The notes under the pieces were generated by a model. The model was given only the letters and a program-made list of their open reading frames with translations, ran no database searches and was not told where the DNA came from. The position numbers were made by a program, and so were the translations under genes. From positions 1 through 64,000 of the IMG/VR virus record IMGVR_UViG_3300027129_000004: 64,000 nucleotides of DNA; one strand, given 5' to 3'. Shown here one piece after another: positions 30,348-37,557 of this stretch. The DNA is from a virus. Numbering within the stretch: position 1 is the first letter of the stretch; each line of letters begins with the position of its first letter.

Positions 30348-30481
30348 AACACTCACCATACACACTTGGAATAATCACGGGATTTTGTATTGCTGCTCTG
30401 TATTTTATGGCACCTGGTATCTTTGAGAGTTTCAAACAACCAGAAGCAAGTTATGAAACAAATAGAAGAGTATCCTTATAA
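30344..30481 (+). CDS. Small membrane protein
   Basis: 45 residues: MKHSPYTLGIITGFCIAALYF, one membrane helix. Its end overlaps the next gene by 29 bases. Confidence 0.6.
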   Translation: MKHSPYTLGIITGFCIAALYFMAPGIFESFKQPEASYETNRRVSL

Positions 30482-30791
30482 AAAATATACACCAGATGAA
30501 GTTGCTGATGAAGTAGAGTGGGATGAGAAAGATAATCCTGCTTCAATTGGATTCAAAATTGCCGATGAAGTTGTGAATAGGTTGGTGAAAAAACACCAAG
30601 CACAAAAACTTTTTAATAGATTGGTAGATGAACTTGGTTTCGAGTTTGATACTTGTAATGATATTGTAGATTTGGTGGAAGACTGGATTTTAGAAGAACA
30701 AAGTGCTTCTGGTTCGCAGAATGTGAATACTGAATTGCTTGTTGAGGGATTTAATGACGCAATACGCAAAATGAAAGAGATGTTGCGATGA
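30453..30791 (+). CDS. Modular protein related to 27713
   Basis: 112 residues: DEVEWDEKDNP, ADEVVNRLVKKHQAQKLFNRL and EQSASGSQNVNTELLVEGFND all have close counterparts in the 27713 product. An N-terminally shorter derivative of that architecture. Confidence 0.75.
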   Translation: MKQIEEYPYKKYTPDEVADEVEWDEKDNPASIGFKIADEVVNRLVKKHQAQKLFNRLVDELGFEFDTCNDIVDLVEDWILEEQSASGSQNVNTELLVEGFNDAIRKMKEMLR

Positions 30792-30797
30792 CTGAAA

Positions 30798-30986
30798 ATG
30801 ACTAAAAAGAAAGACACTTGGAAAAAGTGGAACATCTATACCTCAATCCATCTCTTTGAGTATTGTGTGTATAGTTGGAGAAATCATATGTGGAACCATC
30901 TTGATGGATATCCAAATGAAGAGAGAATGAGAAACCTATTCTGGTATTATTTGAACTACGGACACGCAAACACTTATTATGACTGA
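30798..30986 (+). CDS. Small Trp-rich protein
   Basis: 62 residues, basic start (TKKKDTWKKW) and aromatic body. Overlaps the next gene by 8 bases. Confidence 0.65.
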   Translation: MTKKKDTWKKWNIYTSIHLFEYCVYSWRNHMWNHLDGYPNEERMRNLFWYYLNYGHANTYYD

Positions 30987-31161
30987 ACGAAACCTAAAAC
31001 AACAACTCCAGTATTCCTACTATGAGGATATGGAGGATGGTAGAACAACTGAAACGATTGATTATGATGCCTTGATTGAAATTATTGATGATTTGTATGA
31101 TAAAATTGAAACACTTCAAAGGGATAATGAATTCCTGAAATCTTATGCTTGGGAACAATGA
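30979..31161 (+). CDS. Small protein, paralogue of 30008
   Basis: 60 residues: MTERNLKQQLQYSYYEDMEDG, IIDDLYDKIETLQ. Confidence 0.75.
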   Translation: MTERNLKQQLQYSYYEDMEDGRTTETIDYDALIEIIDDLYDKIETLQRDNEFLKSYAWEQ

Positions 31162-31352
31162 CTGACGAACAAATCTGCGAAATGGTTAATAGGCACCGAT
31201 ACCTTATGAGGTGTGAGATTAAACACGCACTTGATAAATTTTGTGCTGAAAATGGGAACCAAGACTTCAGCACTGCCAATCGTTCAGAAGCATTCAACGA
31301 TACAAAATGGATTGAATTTGCTAAATGGTTCAAGGAGATAAGAGATGAATGA
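31158..31352 (+). CDS. Small hypothetical protein
   Basis: 64 residues: TDEQICEMVNRHRYLM...WIEFAKWFKEIRDE; distant relative of the TDEQIL family. Confidence 0.7.
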   Translation: MTDEQICEMVNRHRYLMRCEIKHALDKFCAENGNQDFSTANRSEAFNDTKWIEFAKWFKEIRDE

Positions 31353-31527
31353 AGAACTTTATATTCTTTATCTCAAACTTCGTGGTGGATATTGGAGAGT
31401 TAAGGAGGCATTTTCTATTTGGGGATTTTTGATGACCCATAGTTTGGAAAGATTAAATGAAAGATGTCACGGTTTAAATTGTTTTGATGAGTTTTATGCT
31501 ACAATTAATGGTGGTTGGAAAAAATGA
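31345..31527 (+). CDS. Small hypothetical protein
   Basis: 60 residues, aromatic and basic. Overlaps the previous gene by 8 bases and the next by ATGA. Confidence 0.65.
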   Translation: MNEELYILYLKLRGGYWRVKEAFSIWGFLMTHSLERLNERCHGLNCFDEFYATINGGWKK

Positions 31528-31673
31528 CCGAACAATACGGGAATCTTCCTGATGGTTTCTTTCTTTATGAAAGGGAGATTGAAGACTTGAGAAACTCTAA
31601 AAAAGAATTGACGACTTATGGTAGAGAGAAACTGAGAGAACTTATTGAAAAGCAGAAGAAAGAGGACACCTGA
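31524..31673 (+). CDS. TEQYGNLPDGFF protein, copy 2
   Basis: 49 residues, near-identical duplicate of 28949. Here the GACACCTGA end continues straight into an intact promoter cassette. Confidence 0.75.
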   Translation: MTEQYGNLPDGFFLYEREIEDLRNSKKELTTYGREKLRELIEKQKKEDT

Positions 31674-31720
31674 CCAACTGGCACAAGACCCCTCCACAGG
31701 GGCACCAGATGCCTTATAAT
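31664..31720 (+). promoter_or_regulatory. Terminator-promoter cassette
   Basis: GGACACCTGACCAACTGGCACA, hairpin GGCA/TGCC directly before TATAAT at 31715-31720. Confidence 0.7.
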
Positions 31721-31752
31721 AGTCTCATACACATAACAAATACTCTATTTTT

Positions 31753-32025
31753 ATGAACAAAGAACCACTCCAAGCAAAAGTATCCGACGAAGATTACCAA
31801 AAACTTCTTGATTACTTCAAAACTCAACTTGTTCAATCGGTTGTACCCAACAACCCTTTGAGTAAGGTTCAACAAACACGAACCATCTATTCCAAAATCA
31901 AAGAGAAAAATGTAGTAGAAGGTCTGGTTTCTTTTGATGGTGAAGAACCTGCTTGGGTTCCGATTGAAACCATCAACGGGATTTATTCCTTTATCAACAA
32001 AACCTTTGACAATTTTAACATTTGA
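31753..32025 (+). CDS. Hypothetical protein
   Basis: 90 residues: KEPLQAKVSDEDYQKLLDYFKTQL... then beta strands. Its last codons overlap the strong promoter of the tRNA gene that follows. Confidence 0.7.
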   Translation: MNKEPLQAKVSDEDYQKLLDYFKTQLVQSVVPNNPLSKVQQTRTIYSKIKEKNVVEGLVSFDGEEPAWVPIETINGIYSFINKTFDNFNI

Positions 32026-32034
32026 TAGTATAAT
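32006..32034 (+). promoter_or_regulatory. Consensus sigma70 promoter for a tRNA
   Basis: TTGACA (32006-32011), 17 bases, TATAAT (32029-32034): a perfect consensus promoter 12 bases before the tRNA. Confidence 0.85.
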
Positions 32035-32045
32035 CGTCTGGTGCT

Positions 32046-32122
32046 GTGTCTGTGGACCGAGTGGTGAAGGCAACCGTCTGCAAAACGGTTAATCAACGTG
32101 GGTTCAAATCCCACCAGACACT
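32046..32122 (+). tRNA. tRNA-Cys(GCA), second copy
   Basis: Acceptor GTGTCTG/CAGACAC, anticodon loop CTGCAAA (GCA at 32080-32082) on ACCGT/ACGGT, T-arm GTGGG/TTCAAAT/CCCAC. The variable region is longer than usual (about 8 bases) and the D-stem is weak. Sequence is unlike the Cys tRNA at 530, so this is not a duplicate. Confidence 0.8.
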
Positions 32123-32160
32123 CTTATAAATTATGAGGCACTAAAGGAACTGAAATACAA

Positions 32161-32310
32161 ATGAGTGAAGACCTAATCTTCTATACAAATGGTAAAGAAA
32201 CGTCCCGTATTCCTTCTCCAACTCTTGAAACTCTTACTCTTGGAACCAAAACACCAGAAACTAAACTTGAAATAGAAAAAACAATGGATAAAGAAGATAC
32301 TGATAAATAA
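32161..32310 (+). CDS. Small protein matching the N-terminus of 27174
   Basis: 49 residues: LIFYTNGKETSRIPS...LGTKTPETKLEIE, parallel to YYKNGEETFRISPS...GTKCPETKLEIK. A stand-alone or truncated module. Its TAA opens the next endonuclease element. Confidence 0.7.
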   Translation: MSEDLIFYTNGKETSRIPSPTLETLTLGTKTPETKLEIEKTMDKEDTDK

Positions 32311-32406
32311 TAGTGCTTATGTGTGTCGCAACCATAGCAGAGATTGGGTGCTTTCGGGCACCTTTTCTTGTATAAATACTATTGCGACACAACATAAAGC
32401 AGAACT
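32303..32406 (+). promoter_or_regulatory. Endonuclease 5' element E4 (hairpin with late promoter)
   Basis: Arms TGTGTCGCAA (32322-32331) and TTGCGACACA (32382-32391), extended by GCTTATG/CATAAAGC. Inner hairpin GGTGC/GCACC (32347-32362) plus TTTTC. TATAAATA at 32371-32378. Confidence 0.8.
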
Positions 32407-33195
32407 ATGGAACTCAAAGAGTATCACTATGTTTATTATTCCTATGAGGAATATGGTAGAGGATATTTTGGTAGTAGAACTTGTAAATGTTTACCAGAAG
32501 ATGATGTAAGATATTTTGGTTCTTACAGGGATAAGACATTCAAACCAACTCAAAAGATAATCTTGAAAAGTGATTATGCTACAAGAGAAGAGGCATATGA
32601 TGATGAGATTACTTTACAAGAATATTATAAAGTAGTTGAAAATCCACATTTTTCTAATAGGGCATATCAAACATCTACAAAATTTTCTTATATAAGACCA
32701 ACAGAACAAGCAAGAGAAATTGGAAAAAAATCTGGATTAAAAGTAAAAGAACTTGGATTGGGATTTCACGCACTCACAAAAGAACAATTAAGTGAAAATT
32801 CTAAAAAAATGGTAGAAAAACATAGAAAAACTGGAACTGGTTTATTTACTTTAACTAATGAACAAAGAAGTAAAGGTGGATTAAAAAATAAAGAACAAGG
32901 TTCGGGAATTTTTTCTTTAACGGAAGAAGAAAAACAAAAAATAAGAAGTGAAGCAGGAAAAATAGGAGGGAAAAGGGCAGCAGAACTGAAAGTAGGTGCT
33001 CACGGAAGAACAAAAGAACAGATGAGTGAGGATGGTAAAAAAGTATCAAAATCAGTAAGAATACAAGCAGGAAAAACAACAAGTTCTCAAAGATGGATGT
33101 GTCTTGAAACAGGACATATTTCTACACCAGGAGGACTTTCAAAATATCAAAAACATAAAGGAATAGATACTTCTAGAAGAATAAGAGTATCATAA
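32407..33195 (+). CDS. GIY-YIG-like endonuclease with repeat linker
   Basis: 262 residues. N-terminal YHYVYYSYEEYGRGYFGSRTCKC with RYFGSYRD and an acidic helix (EEAYDDEITLQEYY) is a GIY-YIG-like head different from that at 7729. The middle has the same ELGxGxxALTxEQ/GG modules, and the end is QRWMCLETGHI...LSKYQKHKGIDTSRR. Confidence 0.8.
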   Translation: MELKEYHYVYYSYEEYGRGYFGSRTCKCLPEDDVRYFGSYRDKTFKPTQKIILKSDYATREEAYDDEITLQEYYKVVENPHFSNRAYQTSTKFSYIRPTEQAREIGKKSGLKVKELGLGFHALTKEQLSENSKKMVEKHRKTGTGLFTLTNEQRSKGGLKNKEQGSGIFSLTEEEKQKIRSEAGKIGGKRAAELKVGAHGRTKEQMSEDGKKVSKSVRIQAGKTTSSQRWMCLETGHISTPGGLSKYQKHKGIDTSRRIRVS

Positions 33196-33254
33196 AGGAC
33201 ACTTGACGAACTGGAACAAGGTGCCTTTACGGGGCACCTTTTTTGTTGTATAAT
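33196..33254 (+). promoter_or_regulatory. Terminator-promoter cassette
   Basis: GGACACTTGACGAACTGGAACA, strong hairpin GGTGCC/GGCACC with TTTTTT, then TATAAT at 33249-33254. Confidence 0.75.
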
Positions 33255-33275
33255 ATGAGAAATCAAAGGAACATT

Positions 33276-33581
33276 ATGGAAGATAGATTTTATCCAGATG
33301 AAATGTTTGAAGTTGCTGAACGAAGGGAGAAGAGTAATCGTGTTCTCCAAAGGTATAATGACTACTACAATATGGAGTGTGAATCATTACCAACTGGAGG
33401 ACCAATTAGTATGATGCATATGCAAGCAATTGCATTACAATCTGCAATTGATGCTCTGCGTTGCGAAAACCTGAATCGTGAGTATAATGAAATCGCAATC
33501 TCTGATATTGAGGATTTGATTGAACGATTGTATCAACAGAGTAATGAGTATCTTGAACGAGTGAGGAAACTGAAAAAATGA
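33276..33581 (+). CDS. Hypothetical protein
   Basis: 102 residues, helical, Met-rich; ends EDLIERLYQQSNEYLERVRKLKK. ATG 33276 is chosen because AAAGGAAC precedes it and the earlier in-frame ATG overlaps the -10 box. Confidence 0.75.
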   Translation: MEDRFYPDEMFEVAERREKSNRVLQRYNDYYNMECESLPTGGPISMMHMQAIALQSAIDALRCENLNREYNEIAISDIEDLIERLYQQSNEYLERVRKLKK

Positions 33582-33598
33582 CTTACTCACCAAACCTG

Positions 33599-33655
33599 TG
33601 ACACTTGTGAAACTGGCACAAGACCCCACCAATCCCCCTGTGGATGCCCTATAAT
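33599..33655 (+). promoter_or_regulatory. Promoter cassette
   Basis: GACACTTGTGAAACTGGCACA, TATAAT at 33650-33655. Confidence 0.65.
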
Positions 33656-33677
33656 AGTCTCATATTCAAAAAGAGCA

Positions 33678-33941
33678 ATGACTGCTTCCAATCTTTCTAA
33701 AATCAAACCTAAACTTCGCACTCAAGGCTCTGTATCTGGGAACTTTGGTAGGGCAAAAGTTAAAGCAGGTTCTCCTTTGCGTGATATTGGAATGACCGAT
33801 GCAAAAGTAGTTAAAGTTTGCACACAAGAAGATTATCTGAAGAGACTCTATCTTGCATATGAGACAACTGAAGATGCTAAACTGAAAAAGTTTGTATTTT
33901 CTGAAATTAAAAAGATTCTAATCCAACGAGGGGAATGGTGA
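33678..33941 (+). CDS. Basic hypothetical protein
   Basis: 87 residues, basic: SKIKPKLRTQGSVSGNFGRAKVKAG; a helical end. Possibly nucleic-acid binding by charge only. Confidence 0.75.
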   Translation: MTASNLSKIKPKLRTQGSVSGNFGRAKVKAGSPLRDIGMTDAKVVKVCTQEDYLKRLYLAYETTEDAKLKKFVFSEIKKILIQRGEW

Positions 33942-34123
33942 GTAACACTGTTTACGCATATTCAGAAGTTGAACGTGCTTACAAGATTCTTAAAGAACTT
34001 GCAGAACGTGAGAATAAACTTCATATGATGGATATGACCATCAATCTCCAGCATCTTGATGTTATTCAATACGAGATTCTTCCTGCACTGGAAGAAATCG
34101 TTTATTTTGACCCAACTCCTTAA
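33935..34123 (+). CDS. Small helical protein
   Basis: 62 residues: VERAYKILKELAERENKLHMM. Overlaps the previous gene by 7 bases. Confidence 0.7.
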   Translation: MVSNTVYAYSEVERAYKILKELAERENKLHMMDMTINLQHLDVIQYEILPALEEIVYFDPTP

Positions 34124-34142
34124 TTGTCTACATAGGTATAAC

Positions 34143-34166
34143 AATGGACAGTTTTTTCACTGTCCA
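34143..34166 (+). repeat. 9-bp perfect inverted repeat
   Basis: ATGGACAGT/ACTGTCCAT with a TTTTTC loop; probably an RNA hairpin ending the previous unit, though no U-tract follows. Confidence 0.6.
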
Positions 34167-34173
34167 TTTGCAC

Positions 34174-34202
34174 TTGATTACGCACCGAAAGGGTGCTATG
34201 AT
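34174..34202 (+). promoter_or_regulatory. Sigma70-like promoter
   Basis: TTGATT, 17 bases, TATGAT. 20 bases before a small membrane protein gene. Confidence 0.6.
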
Positions 34203-34221
34203 TACGAAGTAAATCACTCAA

Positions 34222-34350
34222 ATGATGTTCGACACATTCAATTTTACTGGTGATGCCACTACCTTTATTGGTTTGGTTGGTGTTATTAGCACTGCTGTTA
34301 TTGTTATTACTGTTTTCCGTTCTTACTGGTCTAGTCCTTATCGCAAATGA
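34222..34350 (+). CDS. Small membrane protein
   Basis: 42 residues with a central hydrophobic helix (FIGLVGVISTAVIVITVF). Two consecutive ATGs; ATGA overlap with the next gene. Confidence 0.65.
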   Translation: MMFDTFNFTGDATTFIGLVGVISTAVIVITVFRSYWSSPYRK

Positions 34351-34568
34351 ATTATTCAAAATCCATTCAAGAGTACGAAAAAGAACTCAAAGAAGCAAAG
34401 AAAAAGTTTGATAAACTCTCAAAGCAATATAAAAAGTGTAGAAGTGTTTATCAAGCAGAGATGATGTACGATGACCTAACAATTCTGAATGAAGATATTT
34501 CTGAACTTCAGATGATTGTGAAGGAACTGCGTCAACAAAAGAAACTTGCCGAAATTGATGTTGTCTAA
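34347..34568 (+). CDS. Coiled-coil protein
   Basis: 73 residues, Lys/Glu heptads throughout (SIQEYEKELKEAKKKFDKL). Possibly an oligomeric partner protein. Confidence 0.75.
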   Translation: MNYSKSIQEYEKELKEAKKKFDKLSKQYKKCRSVYQAEMMYDDLTILNEDISELQMIVKELRQQKKLAEIDVV

Positions 34569-34570
34569 TT

Positions 34571-34801
34571 ATGTCTGACCTTTATACTGAAATCTTGGTG
34601 TTTAACAAAATGTCTTTTAATCGTGAGCAACTTGTTGAGGATTATATCCAGCAAACGATTGGAGGAATGGATTATAAGACTATGGAACGTTTTGTTTATG
34701 ATACTTTGAAAGATAATCTAGCAGATTATAATGATGAAGAATTGATTACAGAGGTTACAGACTACTACCCAGAATTGTTGGAGGATGTTGATACTCTGTG
34801 A
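34571..34801 (+). CDS. Acidic hypothetical protein
   Basis: 76 residues: FNREQLVEDYIQQTIGGMDYKTMERFVYDTLKDNL...YNDEELITEVTDYYPELLED. The Y-D-T-L-x-D-N-L...D-E-E-L pattern is common in cyanophage hypothetical proteins. Confidence 0.8.
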   Translation: MSDLYTEILVFNKMSFNREQLVEDYIQQTIGGMDYKTMERFVYDTLKDNLADYNDEELITEVTDYYPELLEDVDTL

Positions 34802-34855
34802 CACTTGTGGCACTGGCACACTAAAAGATCACAGCACCTCAAATCCTGCTATAAT
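34800..34855 (+). promoter_or_regulatory. Promoter cassette
   Basis: GACACTTGTGGCACTGGCACACTAAAAG, TATAAT at 34850-34855. Confidence 0.65.
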
Positions 34856-34877
34856 TACTTCGTAATCAATCAACACC

Positions 34878-35054
34878 ATGTTAGTCCTTGATTCTATTGG
34901 TTTCTACGATAAGTTTCAAAATTATAATCTAATCCTAGATTTTTCTGGTCGTTGGGTAGAACATTATAATTATATGATATCTCCTTTTAATGAAAAATGG
35001 ATAAATAAAACCTATCAAGATGAGATAAGGCAAAATCGGTTTTACGATGTTTGA
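34878..35054 (+). CDS. Small aromatic-rich protein
   Basis: 58 residues: LVLDSIGFYDKFQNYNLILDFSGRWVEHYNY. No family recognised. Confidence 0.6.
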   Translation: MLVLDSIGFYDKFQNYNLILDFSGRWVEHYNYMISPFNEKWINKTYQDEIRQNRFYDV

Positions 35055-35063
35055 TTGTGCCTT

Positions 35064-35121
35064 GTGCCACTGATTCTTCTGGCACATAACACTTTACAGA
35101 CCCCAGAACCTGTGCTATGAT
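35064..35121 (+). promoter_or_regulatory. Promoter cassette, inverted-repeat type
   Basis: GTGCCA (35064-35069)/TGGCAC (35080-35085), TATGAT at 35116-35121. Confidence 0.65.
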
Positions 35122-35149
35122 GTATTCATCAAGTCAAGGAGGTTTCAAG

Positions 35150-35293
35150 ATGATTGACACTTGTGTTCTTCACGATGATTACGAGGACTTTGCTAAAAAG
35201 TTTCTCGGTGTTGATTATGAGGACTTTATTGGTCTTCAACTTGGTCTTCCCGATGAAGATGAAATTGAAATTGAATACTCTTTAAGTATTTGA
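35150..35293 (+). CDS. Small acidic protein
   Basis: 47 residues, strongly acidic: DDYEDFAKKFLGVDYEDF...DEDEIEIEY. The strongest Shine-Dalgarno in the region (AAGGAGG) lies 9 bases upstream. Confidence 0.75.
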   Translation: MIDTCVLHDDYEDFAKKFLGVDYEDFIGLQLGLPDEDEIEIEYSLSI

Positions 35294-35378
35294 TTTCATT
35301 TGGAACGGGTTTGCCAATGGGTTGGAAATATCTAACCAATAAAGTTACCCATTTTTCGTTCCCTTGACTTTTCATTAA

Positions 35379-35609
35379 ATGTCTGCTAAACTGATTGCTC
35401 TTGCTTCCGAAATCGTTGATACCAACCCTGCTGCTGCTCAACTGATTGTTAGTCTGACTAAAGCAGAAACTGGTGCTGAACTCATCGAAGCACTTGATAA
35501 CTATGATTCCACCGTGCTTGAGAACTATTCTGAACCTGTGGATTCTGAAGATGAAGATGAAGGTGAAGTGACTCTCACCGATGCAGATGGTATTGTAACT
35601 TCTGTTTGA
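35379..35609 (+). CDS. Acidic hypothetical protein
   Basis: 76 residues: helical start then an acidic tail (DSEDEDEGEV). TTGACT lies 16 bases before the start but no clear -10 is seen. Confidence 0.75.
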   Translation: MSAKLIALASEIVDTNPAAAQLIVSLTKAETGAELIEALDNYDSTVLENYSEPVDSEDEDEGEVTLTDADGIVTSV

Positions 35610-35647
35610 TTTTTGATTCTTTAATTTCTTAACCAACTAATTTTATT

Positions 35648-35899
35648 ATGGCACGTCGCAACAAGTCTGCATCTCGTCAAATGGTTGAAAATCTTCAAGA
35701 ACAACTTGTTGAGTATTTTCAAGAAAACATCTTTGATGATTGTGATTACGAAGATTTGACTGGTTCTGACCTTCTTGAAGCACTGGTTGGCACTTTCCGT
35801 GAACTGGAAAGTGAAATCCAAAAGAAAATGAACCCGATTCAGTATGTGCTAAATAAAATTGACCCAGAGGATTCTGAATCTCAAGTCCTTAACGGTTAA
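35648..35899 (+). CDS. Hypothetical protein
   Basis: 83 residues: MARRNKSASRQMVENLQEQLVEYF, basic start then acidic helices. No family recognised. Confidence 0.75.
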   Translation: MARRNKSASRQMVENLQEQLVEYFQENIFDDCDYEDLTGSDLLEALVGTFRELESEIQKKMNPIQYVLNKIDPEDSESQVLNG

Positions 35900-35984
35900 T
35901 TCTTACGGGCATCAAAGGTCCAAACTTTGAATAAGACCCACACCCTCTATGCCTCTTAACAATGCACAAACCAGAGGGTCTCTT

Positions 35985-36057
35985 GGGCATATGGTGAAGT
36001 GGATTATCACACGGCTCTTCTAAAGCCTTATCCCTGGTTCGAATCCAGGTATGCCTG
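35985..36057 (+). tRNA. tRNA-Arg(TCT)
   Basis: Acceptor GGGCATA/TATGCCT (G1-T72 wobble), anticodon loop CTTCTAA (TCT at 36019-36021), T-arm CCTGG/TTCGAAT/CCAGG, D-arm GTGA/TCAC. AGA is a rare codon class in many cyanobacteria and common in AT-rich phages, so supply of this tRNA makes sense. Confidence 0.9.
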
Positions 36058-36063
36058 TTTAAT

Positions 36064-36170
36064 ATAAATAATAGTGCCTGAGTTGGGTGCAATCTTCACA
36101 GGTAAGATAGTGGGGGCAGAAATGTCCCCTCTTCTAATATAAATACTATTGCACCCAACAAAGAGCAGTT
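36064..36170 (+). promoter_or_regulatory. Endonuclease 5' element E5 (hairpin with late promoter)
   Basis: Perfect 12-bp arms GTTGGGTGCAAT (36082-36093) and ATTGCACCCAAC (36148-36159). Inner hairpin GGGGGC...GTCCCCT (near 36112-36128) plus CTTCT. TATAAATA at 36138-36145. Confidence 0.8.
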
Positions 36171-36746
36171 ATGAAAGGTACTATTTATTGTATCCACTGT
36201 ATTTCCACTGGAGAGAAATATATTGGACAAACCAGAAGAAGTATACAAGATAGACTAAGATATCACAAATACGCATCTGCAAAAAGTTCCAGAGCAAAAT
36301 TATACATACAAGCAAATAAAACTGGATGGGATGATTTCATAATTGGGATTGTTGAGCAGTGTGAGGTCAATCAATTAAATGGAAAAGAATGTTTTTATAT
36401 TGAAACATTTAATACTTTAGAAAAAGGACTGAATAGTTCTCCAGGTGGAGGAAAATTCCCAGTTATGAAAGGAAAATTGCACCCTTTGTTTGGAAAAGGA
36501 CATAAAAAGGAAACAAAATTAAAAATAAGCAAAAATCATCACAATGTCTTAGGAAAAAACAATCCAAGGTCAAATTATTATGAAGTTGAATTTTTAAATG
36601 GAAAAAAAGAAACTGTTCATTGTTTGACGGAGTGGGGAAGAAACAATGGATACAAAAAACAAAATTTATTTAATTTAGCTTGCAATCTCCAGAAATCACC
36701 TCACAAAGATATTTTAAAAATTACTAAAATTCAAAATGAAAGTTAA
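36171..36746 (+). CDS. GIY-YIG homing endonuclease
   Basis: 191 residues. TIYCIHCISTGEKYIGQTRRS is a canonical GIY-YIG core with Arg and RLRYH following. GKLHPLFGKGHKKETKLKIS is NUMOD3-like, and the end (KETVHCLTEWGRNNGYKKQNL) is a DNA-binding helix-turn-helix. It lies between tRNA-Arg and the phosphoesterase gene, whose first 11 bases it overlaps. Confidence 0.88.
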   Translation: MKGTIYCIHCISTGEKYIGQTRRSIQDRLRYHKYASAKSSRAKLYIQANKTGWDDFIIGIVEQCEVNQLNGKECFYIETFNTLEKGLNSSPGGGKFPVMKGKLHPLFGKGHKKETKLKISKNHHNVLGKNNPRSNYYEVEFLNGKKETVHCLTEWGRNNGYKKQNLFNLACNLQKSPHKDILKITKIQNES

Positions 36747-37509
36747 AGTAGCATCAGATTTGCACCTTGAATTTTTAAACTCTTTTGAAGAAATTCCAAA
36801 CTTAGGAACTGCTGATATATTAGTGCTGGCAGGAGATATATTTCCAGCAAAGTATTTAAAAACAAATGGAAAATTAAAAGACATTTATCTTCGTTTTGTG
36901 GATAAATGTTCAAAAGATTTTTCACATATATTATATGTTCTTGGGAATCATTGCTATTATGGATACAATTACGAAGGAAGTAAGAGGAAAATAAAAGAGC
37001 ATCTTCCTCATAATTTCCAAATCCTTGACAATGACACAGTTAAGATTGGAGACTGGAACTTTATAGGTTTCACTCTCTGGACTGACTTTAGAAATGAAAA
37101 TGCTCTAGAGATGATGGAAGCAGCACAAGTGATGAATGACTACAAAGTTATTCGTATTACTCCAAAGTATCGGAAACTGAATCCAACTGACACTCTTAAT
37201 TTTCATAAGGATAGTAAGAAGTATCTGTTGAATCAACTACAAACACTCAATGACAATGTATTTGTCATCAGTCATCATGCACCGAGTTATCAATCGGTTC
37301 CACAGCAATTCAAGAAACACGCAAATGGTGCCTATTGTAGTAATCTGGATGATTTGATTGTTAATCATCCACAAATTAAATACTGGGCACACGGACACAC
37401 TCACACTGCTTTTAATTATATGATTGAAGGTTGCCGAGTGATTTGTAATCCTGGTGGGTATCCTGGACAAGGAACTGGATTTAATCCAGATTTACTTTTT
37501 GACATCTAG
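36736..37509 (+). CDS. Calcineurin-like metallophosphoesterase
   Basis: 257 residues with all two-metal site motifs in order: SDLHLE (Asp8, His10), LAGDIF (Asp near 35), LGNHCYYG, ISHHAPS, and AHGHTHT. A full-size family member. The substrate (protein phosphate, nucleotide or nucleic acid end) cannot be told from sequence. It resembles stand-alone phosphoesterases found in cyanophages. Confidence 0.9.
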   Translation: MKVKVASDLHLEFLNSFEEIPNLGTADILVLAGDIFPAKYLKTNGKLKDIYLRFVDKCSKDFSHILYVLGNHCYYGYNYEGSKRKIKEHLPHNFQILDNDTVKIGDWNFIGFTLWTDFRNENALEMMEAAQVMNDYKVIRITPKYRKLNPTDTLNFHKDSKKYLLNQLQTLNDNVFVISHHAPSYQSVPQQFKKHANGAYCSNLDDLIVNHPQIKYWAHGHTHTAFNYMIEGCRVICNPGGYPGQGTGFNPDLLFDI

Positions 37510-37557
37510 ATATAAGGAAGGTAGAATCTTCCCACACATTAAACTCGCAAAAGGTCG

